64,000 nucleotides of DNA from Collybiopsis luxurians FD-317 M1 (GCA_000827265.1 KN834811.1:1-64000), one strand, 5' to 3'. Positions 1-12,600 are shown, numbered from the stretch's first letter. The notes: a model not told the origin generated them from the sequence alone. Numbers and translations are program-made.

Positions 1-2545
1 CAAATTGTGTGTAGTCTATTTAGACTTTCTTGGCCCAATGTATCTTCCTTAGCAGGCTCGAACCCTCAATTACAGGTCTGTTGTTTTGGCGCCTGTGGGC
101 GCTAGTGGTGTGCTTCTCGCTTAAAGTCAATGCGCCCATGCTGTTGCTCCAGTCACCATGCCTTACAGTTATGTTGATCCTTCATATGTTTATATTGTGT
201 GCTTGTTGTGTGTCAGATAGTGATAAGCGTGCTGGCTGGTGTGCCGGTTTTCAAACGACTTTCCGGCTTTATCTGGCTTGGCCATTTAAAGCATTGCCAA
301 CAACTTTGCGATGTTGTTTGAACTTGCAAAGGCTGGTGTTACATTGATCATGGACAGTCATATGGTTTTGATTTTGAGCCAACTTTGTGTCATTTTTATT
401 GGTCTACGGTTAGTACGAGTTGGGTCATGGATTATATGTGAGTTTGGTGACTGGGTGTTGGTGTGTTCATTCATTATACATTTTGACCCAAGCTTGGGCC
501 TTTTTTTTTAGTCTCCCAAGATTTGTTTTTTGAGCATACATATGACTTTGCTGACTAGGTAATCCCGTATTTATCCATTTTAGATTTTGACCTAAGTTTG
601 GGACATTTTTTAGTCTGCGGACATCTAAGCCATTCTGAGTGGTTTCATTTGCTTGATCATTTTATTTTGTTTGCTATTACACTACGTGAGATTTTCTATT
701 CTAGACTTGGACTGGATTTTACGGCGGTTCATTTGATATTGCCTGCATACCACCAACATTATGGTTGTTCAGTGCAAGGCTCTACTGTGACATTGAGTGA
801 GTGTGACTGCTGGATTTCAAGTACACATAGTCTAGATATGTTGTATTAACTGGTGGCTTTATCATTTTGGGCATATGTGACTGAATTTCTGTCCCGCACA
901 TGTTTTTGTGTGGACCAGCTGAAATTTAGCTGGCATATGGGTTTTGGCTTTTGTTGAGAGACCCAGGCTACAAAATAGGAGCATATTGGTATTACCCAGC
1001 TTGGTATGAGTGGGTACACCAGTTTTTCTCTGTTGGCTTGACTGTTTGGTTGAGTCATTCAGGTGGTATCTATGAAATACCACCCAAAGTTTGGTAATTT
1101 TGCAAAATGCTCTATTGTGGAATTGAGGGGGTGTCACTATGGGATTTCGAGTATGCATAATTGAAATATATTGTACTAGATAGGGACCTTCTATTTCTGG
1201 CCATACATAGCTTGGTTTAAGTCCCGCACTTGTGCTTGTTTGGATTAACTGGAGTTTAGCTGGTAAAAGCTATTTACCTAATTGTGCTAGATACAAGTTA
1301 TCAAGTGTGCACTTTTTGTTATTGCCCATAATGATATGGGTGAATAGTACATTTTTTGTTGTATAACATGGGTGTTTTGATGTACCCTTCATTTGTTATG
1401 CAGTGAGTACAGTCAAAATTGTGGCCATTTTGGTTAACCACCTACTGGGTGAACAAATGCATTTGACCTTTGGAAATTAAGTACGCATGGTCAGATTATA
1501 TTGTACTAGCTGGTAGTAGTGGCATTTGGGACATTTATGAATGGGTTTCAGTCTCGCAGATATACTTGGATATATTACCTTATATTTGGCTGGTATATAC
1601 AATTTGGCTTATTTTGAGAGATAAAAGTTTCCAAATATGAGCATGTTGGTATTACCCATGAGGGTATGCATGTATGGAACATTTTTGCTCTCATAAGTTG
1701 TGCCATTGTTCCAACTGTTCATATGATATGGGCTTAATACTGTTATAATGCTATTGTAATAGTGCTGATTTTTGTTAGCCTCTTACTGTGGGCACAAATG
1801 GCTGCGACCGTGGGAAATTAAGTACGCATAGTCGGAACATGTTATAGTAGACAATAGTATTGCCTTTTTGGGCATACATGACTGCAATCAAGTCCCGCAC
1901 ATAAACTTGTTTATTACAGCTTGGACTTGGCTGGTAAAGATCTTTTAGCTTATTTTGAGAGATTAATACAACTAAATGTAGGCATATAGGTATTGCCCAT
2001 GATGGTATGGATGAGGGGAATATTTTTTGTCACCTAAGTTGGGTGTTTGGATTAACTGTTCATGTGGAATTCACTGATTACTACTAAAAATGTGGTGATT
2101 TTGTATAGTGCTGTGGCGTGGGAACGAGTGAGTGCGCCCGTGGGAAATTAAGTACGCTTAGGGGGATGATGTCATAGTAGACGGTGGTATTACCATTTTA
2201 GGCATTTATGAGTTGATTACACTTCCGCAGATGGATTTGTATGGGACAACTTAAGCTTGGGTGGTAAAAATGTTTTTGCTTATTCTGAGAGATTGACATT
2301 GCCATATATGGTCAAATTGGTATTACGCCTGATAATATGGATGAGGAGAATATTTTTTCTCACATATGTTGGGTGTTTGGGATAGCCATTCATGAGATAT
2401 CCACTGAATACTGCCAAAATTGTGGTGTTTTTGCTTGGCCGCCTACCGTGAGAAGAAGTGAGTGTGACCATGGGAAATTCAGTACGCTTAGGGGGAATAT
2501 GTCATACTAGATGGTGGTATTTCCATTTTTGGCATATGTGACTTT
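1..2545. repeat. Degenerate tandem array, ~330-bp period
   Basis: A landmark word resembling gtcccgcac recurs at about 891, 1221, 1551, 1892 and 2222, giving spacings of 330, 330, 341 and 330 bp; a weaker match (aatcccgtat) lies at 561, again 330 bp earlier. A second landmark, gggaaattaagtacgc, recurs near 1472, 1813, 2143 and 2473 with the same spacing. Between them sit shared words such as ttgagagat, ggtattacccat and ggcatatgtgac. Copies are strongly diverged, but indels are few. The plus strand is rich in G and T and poor in C, unlike the rest of the window. The array probably continues beyond the left edge. No convincing gene lies inside. I take it for an old satellite or subtelomere/centromere-type repeat; which one cannot be told from here. 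Confidence 0.8.
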
Positions 2546-2629
2546 TTAGGCTCAAACAAGGCGAAATACTGAAAAAGAGTTAAAGTTGATACTTTGTGAA
2601 GCAATAAATTAATAGATATATAAGTTGGT

Positions 2630-3420
2630 TGACCCTTGCACTACATTTGACCAACATTGAGACCTGCAGACTGTGATTCCAATAGAGCAAATTAATAAGA
2701 CCTGGAATCGGGGGTCAGAAGGTTGACAAATGTGTCAACAGGGAACCATGTTTATTAATTCTACTGCTAATTTGTTCCAATTTTGACAAGCATGGAGTCC
2801 AATTCCAAGACAAGTACATGGGGTGGTTGAGCCTTATGTTGGATGTGACCCATATCTGGATGCCTGGACTCCAATTCTGACAGAGAATATGAAGCAGACC
2901 AGGAATCGGGAGTCAAAGTATAGGTTTTGGACTCCGATTCCATTGCAAGTATAAGAGTGTGAGATTCCAATACTAGATTTCAGCCCCTTGGACTCCGATT
3001 CCAATAGAAAAAATAGATGAGGGCTGGAATCGGGAGTGAAAGTATAAGAATTGAGGCAACCTTATACTGGTTTTGGTCCAATTTGGTGAGGCTGGGAGTC
3101 CGATTCTTCCAATTTTGGACACCCGGACTCCGATTCCAATAGACAAAATGAATGAAGGGTAGAATTGGGAGTGAAAGTATAAGAATTGAGGCAGTCTTAT
3201 GCTGGTTTTGGTCCAATTTGGAGAGGCCGGGAGTCCAATTCTTCCATTTTTGGACACCCGGACTCCGATTCCAATAGACAAAATGAATGAAGAATGGAAT
3301 CAGGAGTCAAAGTATAAGATTTGAGGCAACCTTATACTGGTTGTGGTCCAATTTGGAGAGGCTGGGAGTCCGATTCTTCCATTTTTGAACATCCGGACTC
3401 CGATTCGGGTGGGAATTTTA
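2630..3420. repeat. Minisatellite with exact 135-bp period
   Basis: The word ggactccgattc starts at 2990, 3125, 3260 and 3395, exactly 135 bp apart, and the units between are highly similar. Each carries the same order of words: gactccgattccaatag, gaatcgggagt (or variant), aagtataagaattgaggca, ggttttggtccaatttgg and gggagtcc. More diverged copies of the gaatcggg/ggactcc words extend left to about 2700. Because 135 is a multiple of three, the minus strand shows an open frame with a 45-residue repeat (about 2973-3281), which I read as a by-product of the period rather than a gene. The array lies directly right of the 330-bp array. Confidence 0.85.
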
Positions 3421-3482
3421 GCTGATCAAGTATAAGAATGGCCAGTTTCTTATACTTTTCTTATACTCGGGTGTATATTTTT

Positions 3483-3506
3483 CTGGAATCGGCATGCCGA
3501 TTCCAG
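3483..3506. repeat. 24-bp perfect palindrome at the minisatellite edge
   Basis: The left half ctggaatcggca is followed immediately by its exact reverse complement, with no spacer. The half-site ctggaatcgg is the same word that recurs in the neighbouring 135-bp minisatellite. It may be a head-to-head junction of two repeat units or a protein-binding site; the sequence does not decide. Confidence 0.85.
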
Positions 3507-6500
3507 GTGTAATATAGATAGGATGTTTTCAATAGAGTCATATAGGCAGATCCGGAGTTCGAACGATCCTATTAAATGGAGAGGTAGAAAGTCGTTGAGG
3601 TTGACGATCAGATTGGAAGGACGTTGTGTGAGACAAATGTTTGTTGGCGAGAGAGGTAGAGGGAGACGGACTGGGCTGAATGAGGCGTCGATAATGGTGG
3701 TAGAAAGCAAGCTGAGAGCATCAAACAGATACCCACGGTTATGACAGCTTAAGCCACAAAATGCGTTGCGGTTGTGAGGAAGAGCAAGCGACCATTCAAA
3801 ATGGCGGTGAAATGTCGAACGAGGAGGAGAAGAAAGCTACAACAAGTCCTAAGTTAGTACCAATATGAACCTCGAATTCGATTTCGTACCTTTGACGTCT
3901 ACGACCCGCGTCGCACAGAAAACGGAAGTACTACGTAGCACTTCGTATATTGTTATCCGTGTTCTCGGGCACGAAGACTATACGCATAGTCTTCCTCTTC
4001 TTCCTCTTCGAGATCCCCTCGTGCCATCCTTCACTATACTTCCCATTCCAACTTAGGGTTGTAATACGCTGAACGTTGTGCAAGCGGTCTGTGCAAACCC
4101 AGCGGCGAGTGTTTGGAGTGGTTTCCGAAGGATTGAATTGCTGAAAAACTCGAGTTAGGCTTGACCGAAGCTAGACCATCCATCTACAGTAGAGAAAGAG
4201 TATGGTGGAGCGAGTGAACTACCGCCGTCTTGGGTTTGCGAAGTTCGACCGGTTTTGCGGCGAGGATCCTGGTCCAGCAGGACGACGCGAAGGAGACGAG
4301 GGCTATAAGGAGACGAGTCAGGATAGATCCAACTAACGAATTCTAGTTCGTACCTTCAGTTCGTAGCTTCGAACCACGGACCAGACTTCGATCGCTAAGC
4401 AAAAGACACCAGCAGTACTCCATGTACCGCTGCGTGTACGTTACGTTCAAGAAAGTCTCCTCCCCTCCACACGGCGTTCCGGGGGGAAACCCGCATTTTC
4501 CTACTTGATTCTGCGAGGGAAGGTTGACCGAAGAGGAGTGGGCGAACGGCGTTGAACGTCAAGCAAGAGGGACAGCAAGGCTAGAACGAGTCCTCAATCA
4601 GCGTGAATACAAAACTCAAAAGCTGATTCGCACCTATAGTTCGTAGGTTCAAACGAGGAAGCTCCATCCATGGAGCACACAAACTCTGATGTCGATGACA
4701 CGCGTAGCTAGAGATACGGAAGTACTCGAGCTTGGTATAGGGCCACGCGTGCTATCGAACACGAAGACTACATTGTGCGTAGTCTTCCTCCTCTTCCGCT
4801 TCTTCGCGAATCCTTCGCGTCATCCTCTACCGTCCTTTTCAGCATCCGGCTCCAACCCATTGAACGTTGAACAAACCGTCTGCCACTTGTAGTGGAAGCG
4901 TGAAGTGCTTGAGGTGTCAACGTGCCGGTGGACGGACAGGTGAAAGACACCGTCGTCTTTGAAGGGCAAAGTAGAAGGAGGGAGGTCTTGGCTGGAAAGG
5001 TGGACGAAGACGCGGATGACACGGATGCTGTTGAAAGGAAAGTCGTGGCATGGCATTGACAGATACCCACGCTGATGATACGATGAGCCGAGGAGCGTTC
5101 GCAACTGTTTGCTCCGAATTGTTACTAATCCATACGAAGGGGTGAACGAGGAGGAGAATACACGCGGGTAGTCTTGCAGCTCGCGCATCTGGTCGGATAT
5201 GGATGGTTGGAGCGTCGGGTACACATACAAAGGAACAGAAGGGGATAGGAAAAGAAGAGAAGGAGGAGAAGGAATTAGCAAATTAAAAGTAAGAGCTGCG
5301 AAATGATATCTTACCTTGAACTTTTGAGCGTAAATTCCATCTCATTCCAAGGGTTGTACGGGAAGACTTATAGGCCGAGTTCACGAGTCAATTTTAATCT
5401 CGATACAGCGACACAATCCAGGCGAGCGTTGGTTCCGTATACGCCGTAACTATTCTGAGATTTGCACCAGTATAGACAACATGTCGTCGCAAACTAAGCG
5501 TTCTTCGCGAGGAATCGGGGCAGAGTGAAGGAAACGAATAGTATATTGACTATATGAAGTATTCATACACTCGTATATAGAGAGAACACGCCCAAAGAAC
5601 CTGCGCACGAAGAAAGAAATTAGTTTAATACAAAAGCTCCATGGAATTCGAAGGAACATACCTTATGCCCGATCCTCAAATTGCCCTCTCCAGCCCATGA
5701 GGCTCGTCCTACGCGGTTCCTGCCCTTTAATCATGAAATGGCCCTGGTTTGAAGGCGTTTACGCGGACGCGTGCTGGAACAAATACGGTTTGGGCATTTC
5801 TTCAGTCTGCTGGTGTGAGTAAACCGTTAGAAGCGTTGAAAGTTAGGTATTTGCACTTTATATATCCATTAGAAAGAGATCTGGTGGTTAACGGACGCGA
5901 ATTGGATGGAAATGAGAAAGTGTCGAGGTGGTTGGAGAAAGAGTTTGCGGGCCGCCGCTACCGAAATTCATTTCTCCGTATTGACGCTCACGGGCGTCAA
6001 TTTTCACCTTTCTCTTAACCTTCGTCTTCGTTCATTTCTTCCTCTCAGAGCCACACCTTCCAATGAGCGTTCATGTAGAATTGTCAAAAAAGAGCACGCG
6101 TGCCATTTGATATGGTACTTCTCAGGAAAAAGAGGAAGTTTACGGCTTCCGAGTCGTGATAGGCAACAGCGGAAGGGTTGGGCCATGCAATTCGAGTTTG
6201 GGCAATCGAATTTGAGTTTGGGGCGATAGAAGTCTTAGGTATTCGTAAGGCTACTACTGATATAGGTTTCAATTTCCCTCGTTGCCTACAGACTCTTACC
6301 GATTACTCTAGATAACTCGAATTATGCTAACTCGACCTTGAATGGCGATTGTTCGACCTATTCCTGTGCTGCTTTACATAGCGTATGGGTTGTATATTGC
6401 GGGTATACGGTTAATCGAGAGAATAAATGATTGAATGGCTGCTACGCTGTAAGTGGACAAGTAAAAATCAAAATATATGTATTTCCTGGTACAGCTGGTG

Positions 6501-8072
6501 GTTCGTTCATGGAGCGATGGACAAAAATAGTCAGGTATGCTATCTTTTCCCTGTTCTCGCATTAGATGCTAACGGAAACTTCTTTTTAAGGCTGTTGGTA
6601 CATAGTCGGACAATATATCGTTTTCTTTTTATATTAGATTCGTGAGTGTCCATCTACTCGTTCGATCGCAGTGAGCGCAGGTCTTAAATGGCGTTGTATA
6701 TCTTGCGATAAGGTGGGGTACGTGTTCCTTAATTCTTCTTGCTCGTTACGCACAAACACGGTAGACGATATCTATTGATATATCTTGCTAAAGACCCAAC
6801 AATACGTATTGCACTACTGACACAGTCTGGGTGCGAAGCCCTTTGTCGCTGTGGATCTCAGTAAAAGGAATGGTGACTATGTCTTTTCTTGCAATTACAA
6901 TTGTCTAGATAAGAGTGCGAAATTTCCGCTGAACGGAAATGTTGTTTGTTTCCGTTGTAAGCTACGCTGATGGGTCCCACCTTAACTAGGCAGCTACTGG
7001 CCGTATTTCCAGGTATAGACGAGATAGACGGATAGGGAAACAAACATTTGGTTGGAATTATGGTGCGTGAAAGTGTCGACAGAGCTGAAAACATTGAAAG
7101 GACATTTAGGATCCAACTGTAAAGCTGTGAGTATTGCCGCATTCTGCCGATTAATCTTCTACTGCAATTTCTTTCCCTTCTCCTAAGCGGTTTCAAATTA
7201 CTTAACTCAAAATATTTTGTATCTTGATTCTGTGCGTAATTTGGGTTGTTCTGGATTTTAGAACTGAAGCCTGGGTTATGCCGCAATTTTTGTGGGCTGA
7301 ATGAGGCGTTCGACCACATCGAGTTCACACTCGATTTGTGCAGTCTTTCTTTCAGTGAATGCACTATCTCCCTACCAATTTGGGGCTCAAATAATTGCCT
7401 CGTAAAGGCGTAAAGTTCCAGTTACATTACCCGGTCGATGTAGAAGAACGATTACAAGCATTGACATTGGAGGGTGTTTATGGTGTAATAAGAGTAGTTT
7501 CCAATGAATGGTCTACTCGGAAGTCGAATCTATCGAGAGCCGACGAGAATAATGCTAAATAAAGGCTCGTTCATAAAGAAAATCTAATATGTCTACGTTA
7601 ATGATCAAAAAATTACATAGAATCGGAAAAGAATGAGCGTACTTGAATAATGTAGTCGAAACCCATCCATCTTCCCTCAGGTCGCCCTACTCTGATCCCT
7701 ACAACCCCTTCTAAATAGTCCCTACGCTCGCGACTACTTTGAACGAGCCGTACATTCATTTCAGAATCGATTCCATTCCACCTGAGTTCTTAGGGAAATC
7801 TCTTGGGGCAGGATAGATTTCCTACAAGAAAGGAGTTCTGGTATATCCCCAGCCCATTGCGCAGTTCCGGGAGCTTGAACGAAGACGGAATAAATAATGA
7901 ACCTCGCAGGCCAAGAAGATACGCACACTAAGCGCCAATCGGCGCTTAACGTCAACCATTCTTTGCGCCTTGCACTTCAACCACGATCATCCGTCCCTTT
8001 CACTTTTTTTTCTCTCTATTCACGCGTCTATGAAGATTCTCCAAAAATGACCGTTTGATTCACGACGAGATT
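3507..8072. other. No confident gene; diverged internal duplications
   Basis: No gene model is supportable here. Two stretches, about 3862-4075 and 4660-4880, are related: both contain cggaagtac, cacgaagacta, gcgtagtcttcctc and ttgaacgtt in the same order. A second shared pair (cagatacccacg followed later by gaacgaggaggaga) occurs at about 3726-3830 and 5060-5160, so the two blocks appear in opposite order in the two copies. A third copy of the leading words (ttcgtacc...agttcgtag) lies near 4349. The plus-strand stretch 5749-6018 is open for about 89 codons with a believable composition (it includes NGRELDGNEKVSRWLEKEF) and could be a lone exon of an unknown gene. The rest, 6020-8072, shows nothing I can name. 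Confidence 0.5.
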
Positions 8073-10857
8073 ATGCCAACCGACGCCTTGCAAACACGGA
8101 TTACCTTTCATCTCTACACAAAGTTAATCCATGTAAACAACGAAGCTCGTTCGACGGACGCTGTAGATACGAATAGGGTAGACAAATGGGTGAGTGATCC
8201 TCTATTTACCTTTCTTTCAAATACTGAACTTGATACACAGTTCAATCTCGAGACGCCATACTCGGATTCGTGGACTCGCGAGGGACAACTACCATCCGGT
8301 CAATCTCTGACTCATGGTCTCCCCGGCCTCTTGAGATTCAAATCCTCTTAACGGTGCCGGAAACCCTCCCCAGTAATCATTTACTCGTGTATAAAGCTTC
8401 CGGAACATCTCGTGTACCAGTCGATACGAAATACAAGTATATCGTGCTCGAAAACTGGATCCTCGATTTCAGAGTTGCTTCCTCTCCGTCCTCGTCCTTT
8501 TCGTCAGACTCCAAAGGCTCCAGCGGTGGTACAGCTTTACCTACCGTGTAAAAGCAGGGCGTTCCGTTCTTTCGCTCTGTATTCTCTCCGCTCCGCCTCC
8601 TTCCCGCGTGGAAATTATCCTCGCAATCTAAGTCGCAAGGGGATGGAAATAGAGAGTTTGGAATCCGGGTACGAGTGAAGGGAGATCCAGGTTCCGGCGT
8701 CGATGATTCCGCCGTCTTGTCCTTTCGCTCGTCGTTCGATTTGCCGACGGGTTCACATACGTGAGCACCGATTCACCATCCTTTAGGTGCCGTGACCCTT
8801 ACGTGCAGGTATCTCTCATCGACGGCCTTCAGGATAGATGGAATAGAGAGCCTGCCGAGCCCTAGATTCAGGTCTTTGGATACAGGGACGAGCATTACGC
8901 GTCAGGATCCGACGTTCAACTCTCCGACTCCAAGGGCGAGCTCACCTCGTTCTCTCCGAGACATTCGCCGTCGTATCGATCCTCTCTCTCTCACACCGTT
9001 ACCCGTATCTCATGCGACGTCGATTCTATCGCAGAGCGTTTCATCATCTCCGCTCCTTCCTCGCGCGCAGGCCAGTCTGTACTCCCAATAACTCGAGCTA
9101 CCACTACAACCGCGACATCGACGCAGCCCTTGTTTTTGGCTCGCGGATACATTGAGACGAGAATTCCTAAGCGCCGCTGCGTCTGATTCTCGTCTAGTTG
9201 CCACTACCTCTACCTCTTATCCACCACCGCTTCCTCTTCATCACTCGTCGCGCTCCTCGTCGACGTCATCATTTGCTGGTCCGTCTGTCACGTCTGCTCC
9301 GCCAACCACATCCCAGCCTTCAACCATGGCGAGTCGGAAACCAAGTCTGAACCCGGTCAACCCGTTCAAGACCAACATGCTCGCCAGCGCTACACCTTCC
9401 ACCTCCAGCTCCTCTCGAGCTTCCATCGCCCTCCCTTCCTCTTCAAACACGTCCAACCCCAACACCGCTCTCACGTCCCTCTCCCCTCTCTCAAATCTAA
9501 CCAATCTACCCCGACCAACCTCCGGGTTACCTTCCTCTATCCGACCTTCACCCTCGTTTACACCTTCGTCGTTGGGAGCTGCGAGTACGGGTACGAGTAC
9601 AGGCACTGGAACTAGTACTAGTTCACGTTCCGCTAGTGCAGGTGGTCCAACAATAACGATGGCGAATACGAATACCAACGGAATAACTGTACCCACCTGC
9701 CAAAAACGATACTCTTCACCGTTCGGACATCGGTATTCGTCCCCTGCAGGGGGAAGAGGAAGTACGGGTAGTCATACAAGTACGAGCGAGGTAAAGACTG
9801 GCGGTAGCAGTGGGGGAGGGAGTATAGACCGTGTCGATGGTGGTAGATTCGTAGGCGGTCCAAGGGGTAGATCAAGTTTTGGTCCGGAGGAGGGGGAAGG
9901 GACAGTAGTCGAGTTTCCTTAGTGGTGAGTATAATCGTTTCCTTCCTTTTTTTTTCTTACTATCAAGTTACTGATTTCTCTATCACTACCTTACAGGCGT
10001 CCTCGAACGAACCCGACATCGTGGGTACCCTAGATACATTTGAATCCACTCCCCTCCAAGCCGACCACGACGCCCTCTCTACTTGGTTGCGAGATATCGA
10101 ATCGCGGAAACCTCTCCTTGGACGACCCAGGATCCACGCGCAGGATCCGTCAAGCAGGAACGAACACGAATCTGCGCTCGATACAGGTAGCGATACCGAA
10201 TCCGACGTCAATAAAGCTGAGGAAGATCGACAACGTGCTCTTCGACTCTTTCGGGATGAGTCGAGAGTACAATTCGGTCCCTCACCACGATTACCTTCTC
10301 GAGGGATTGGTCTGGGGTTGGAAGGTGTGCTGCCGCGTCCGTCATCGTTTTTGGCTGCAACCTCAGGTGGTACTAGACGTGGTGGCAATGATGGGTCAGG
10401 AACCGCTGCTCCTCCTCTTCTCAACGGTCCCTCCTCTTCGTTCTCGTCTCCCTCGTCCCTAGCAGCACCACCCGCGTCAAACCTATCGTCTTCAAGCTGG
10501 ACGTCGTCTCGTGGGAGGTCTCCTCCCCCGTCGTCTGTTGGTAACGCTATTCCCATTCCGATTGAGGACAGCGGTGTCGATGCTACTGACACTACCAAAC
10601 CACCAATCAGCACAACAACCCCCACCATTACCTCCGCACCTACCTATCCTTCTTCATCTCCGTCTCCTTCTCCACCGCTATCACTCATAGTACATTCATC
10701 TCCAATGCTTACCTCCGCGTCGGACGTCGAAGCGAAATTGAAGAAGACGAACGAGGTGTTTTTGATGAGTCTGGAGAGGCTGGGTGGAGGTAGGGCTGGG
10801 AGAGCGGGTAGAGGAAGGGGTGTTCGAAGGCAGTCGGAAGCCCGTCGATTCCAATGA
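8073..10857 (+). pseudogene. atg13: Autophagy protein Atg13, disrupted copy
   Basis: Atg13 is the scaffold of the Atg1 kinase complex that starts autophagy. The HORMA-type N-terminal region is clear: ATG at 8073, LYTKLIHV, then RVDKW joined across a 51-nt intron (8190-8240) to FNLETP; next LEIQILLTVPE, YIVLENWILDF, LPTV-KQGVPFFRSVF, LLPAWKL and PIHHPLGAVTL. The low-complexity Ser/Thr/Pro tail follows with NPVNPFKTN and KRYSSPFGHRYSS, then after a likely intron (9925-9996) RDIESRKPLLGR and a C-terminal DVEAKLKKTNEVFL helix ending in TGA at 10855-10857. The frame is broken: FNLETP and LEIQILL lie in different frames with no intron between; TAA (8549-8551) replaces the Tyr of LPTxYK; TGA (8762-8764) interrupts just before PIHHPLG; TAA occurs at 9089-9091; and another frame change is needed before 9925. 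Either a decayed copy or a badly read region. Confidence 0.83.
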
Positions 10858-12600
10858 CATGGACTAGCTAGACACGCGTTAGCTCCTCGACATACGGGTG
10901 AGTTTCGTCCTATCATTCACTGTTCAAGGCGCTGACTTTCTTTGCACAGGCTGGGTGGTTTACCATCGGTTTCGTACTTAACGTGTTCCGACGTCTCCCT
11001 GATACTAACCGCCATCACCTCAACCTCCCGATGACGTTCCGCTGTTCTTCAAGCCCAGTGTTTACGCCACGGAATATCGAATGCTTGACAATCCTCACCA
11101 GATGGGTCAGCCGTTCTGGCATGTTCACCCCGCCATGAACTTCTACTAGAGTTTTGGGCGAGAGAGGAAACTAAAAGTTGAGTTTAAACGAGTACGTCAT
11201 ATCCATTCTCTCGCAACCTATTCTTATTCCTCTAACCTGTGATGAGTTTATCTAGTTTTAAGCTTGCTGGTTGTTCTTACTGCATCTGACGACAGCGTAC
11301 CCTTTTTGCAGTCGAGGAAGCAGCTCGACTTAACTGATATTATTCAATATCAACCTGAACATTTGCCTAGCTCAAGTTGAAGAACACCTGATCATCCTCA
11401 ACTCCCCTTCATTTAATCCTCCCTCCGCATCCGAATCTCGTTACCGTAGGCTCCGGAGCTCCGTGCTCGTTCTTTGCTTGCGGAACGTCCGAATCGACCC
11501 GGTCTTCCTCGTTTATTCTTTTTCTCGAAACTAGCCAGGAGTTTGACTTGGTACTCGTCAATACTTGTTTTCGATACTTCACACGCCCGCCCCCGCCTCT
11601 GAATACCATGTCTTCGACGAGTTCAAGCAAGATTTTCACGGCCATCATGAAACGAATGAAATAGGCTTCATATCTAGGCGGTGTAGTAGATATAACACGA
11701 TGAATGAACCGTGCGTTCCTTTCAGGCAAGTATTTCGTATCGATTCTTTTTTCTTTTGAGCTAATTTCTTTCTTCCGCTTCGTCGTATAGGTTATATGAG
11801 CAACAAAGTTTTTAGGATTCACTTTGTATCACCCCGCAATTCATGTTTATTATTGTAAATTCGAATTATATCAACTATTATCTGTCCTATACCCTGTCAT
11901 GCCCCGTCGACGGTCGCACCGCGTAAGAAACGCATCAACTACTGTTCTCGAATCACGCATGGTTGTTCAACTCGGTCCGATGGCGTTGATTCGCCTCTCT
12001 TCTCAACCATCATCATCACCTTGATCTCCTCATCTTACTCAAGTTATCTTGCGCAACATAATTCCCGGAGGTCAAGGTTTTGTCAGCGGAGAAGCACCCG
12101 TGCCTACCCGACAACTGGGCCCAATAATCCAAATGCTAGTGCACCCCTTCAAAATCCGAGTACATATCGGAATTTTTAGACGAGGGAGGATGGTCGGAAA
12201 TAAGTTTTTATGTACGTGATTCTGAAGTCTTTGGCATCGCGTTCTGATGTGAAAACCTTCGGCGGTTTCTGACAGTTGCATTCGTTTGATTTTCCCCGAC
12301 TTCCCCCCCCCCCGGAATTCCTTCGAAGCGTTCACAATGACTCGTACGCTCGAGACTTTTATGGTCAAGATAGGACGACCGTCTGCTGAACCTCTTCAAT
12401 GAGTGCTGATACTATAGCATCCTTGCATTCCCTTTCCAACTCTCACACCTTCTGTATTTCTGTGGTTAATATCTCAGAATGGACCTCCGCTTGTGGACGA
12501 GAGTGCTGCGTTTGGATGTAGTCTCTTCATGTCCCAAAGCGAATACCTGAGATAAATGAGCTGTTAGAGCCATCTAAAAGGGCAACGAGCAGGAATCTAC
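10858..12600. other. No confident gene; isolated coding-like fragments
   Basis: The plus strand at about 11035-11148 reads as an open peptide ending VYATEYRMLDNP, MGQPFWHVHPAMNF and stop. The GQPFWHVHP part faintly resembles the C-terminal HPC region of Atg10-type E2-like enzymes, but the essential HPC cysteine is absent (HPA), so I do not assign it. The remainder is A/T- and pyrimidine-rich with short open frames only. A run of about ten C bases lies near 12305. Confidence 0.4.

Noticed and set aside
2973..3281. Minus-strand open frame with a 45-residue repeat
   Set aside because: It exists because the minisatellite period (135) is divisible by three; there is no other sign of a gene, and the alternate frames are open as well.
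9241..10628. Long antisense open frames opposite atg13
   Set aside because: They mirror the Ser/Thr/Pro-rich tail of Atg13, whose codon composition leaves the other strand free of stops.
11035..11148. Atg10-like C-terminal fragment next to atg13
   Set aside because: Only a short stretch (GQPFWHVHP) resembles the family and the catalytic-region Cys is missing; the match is too weak to name.
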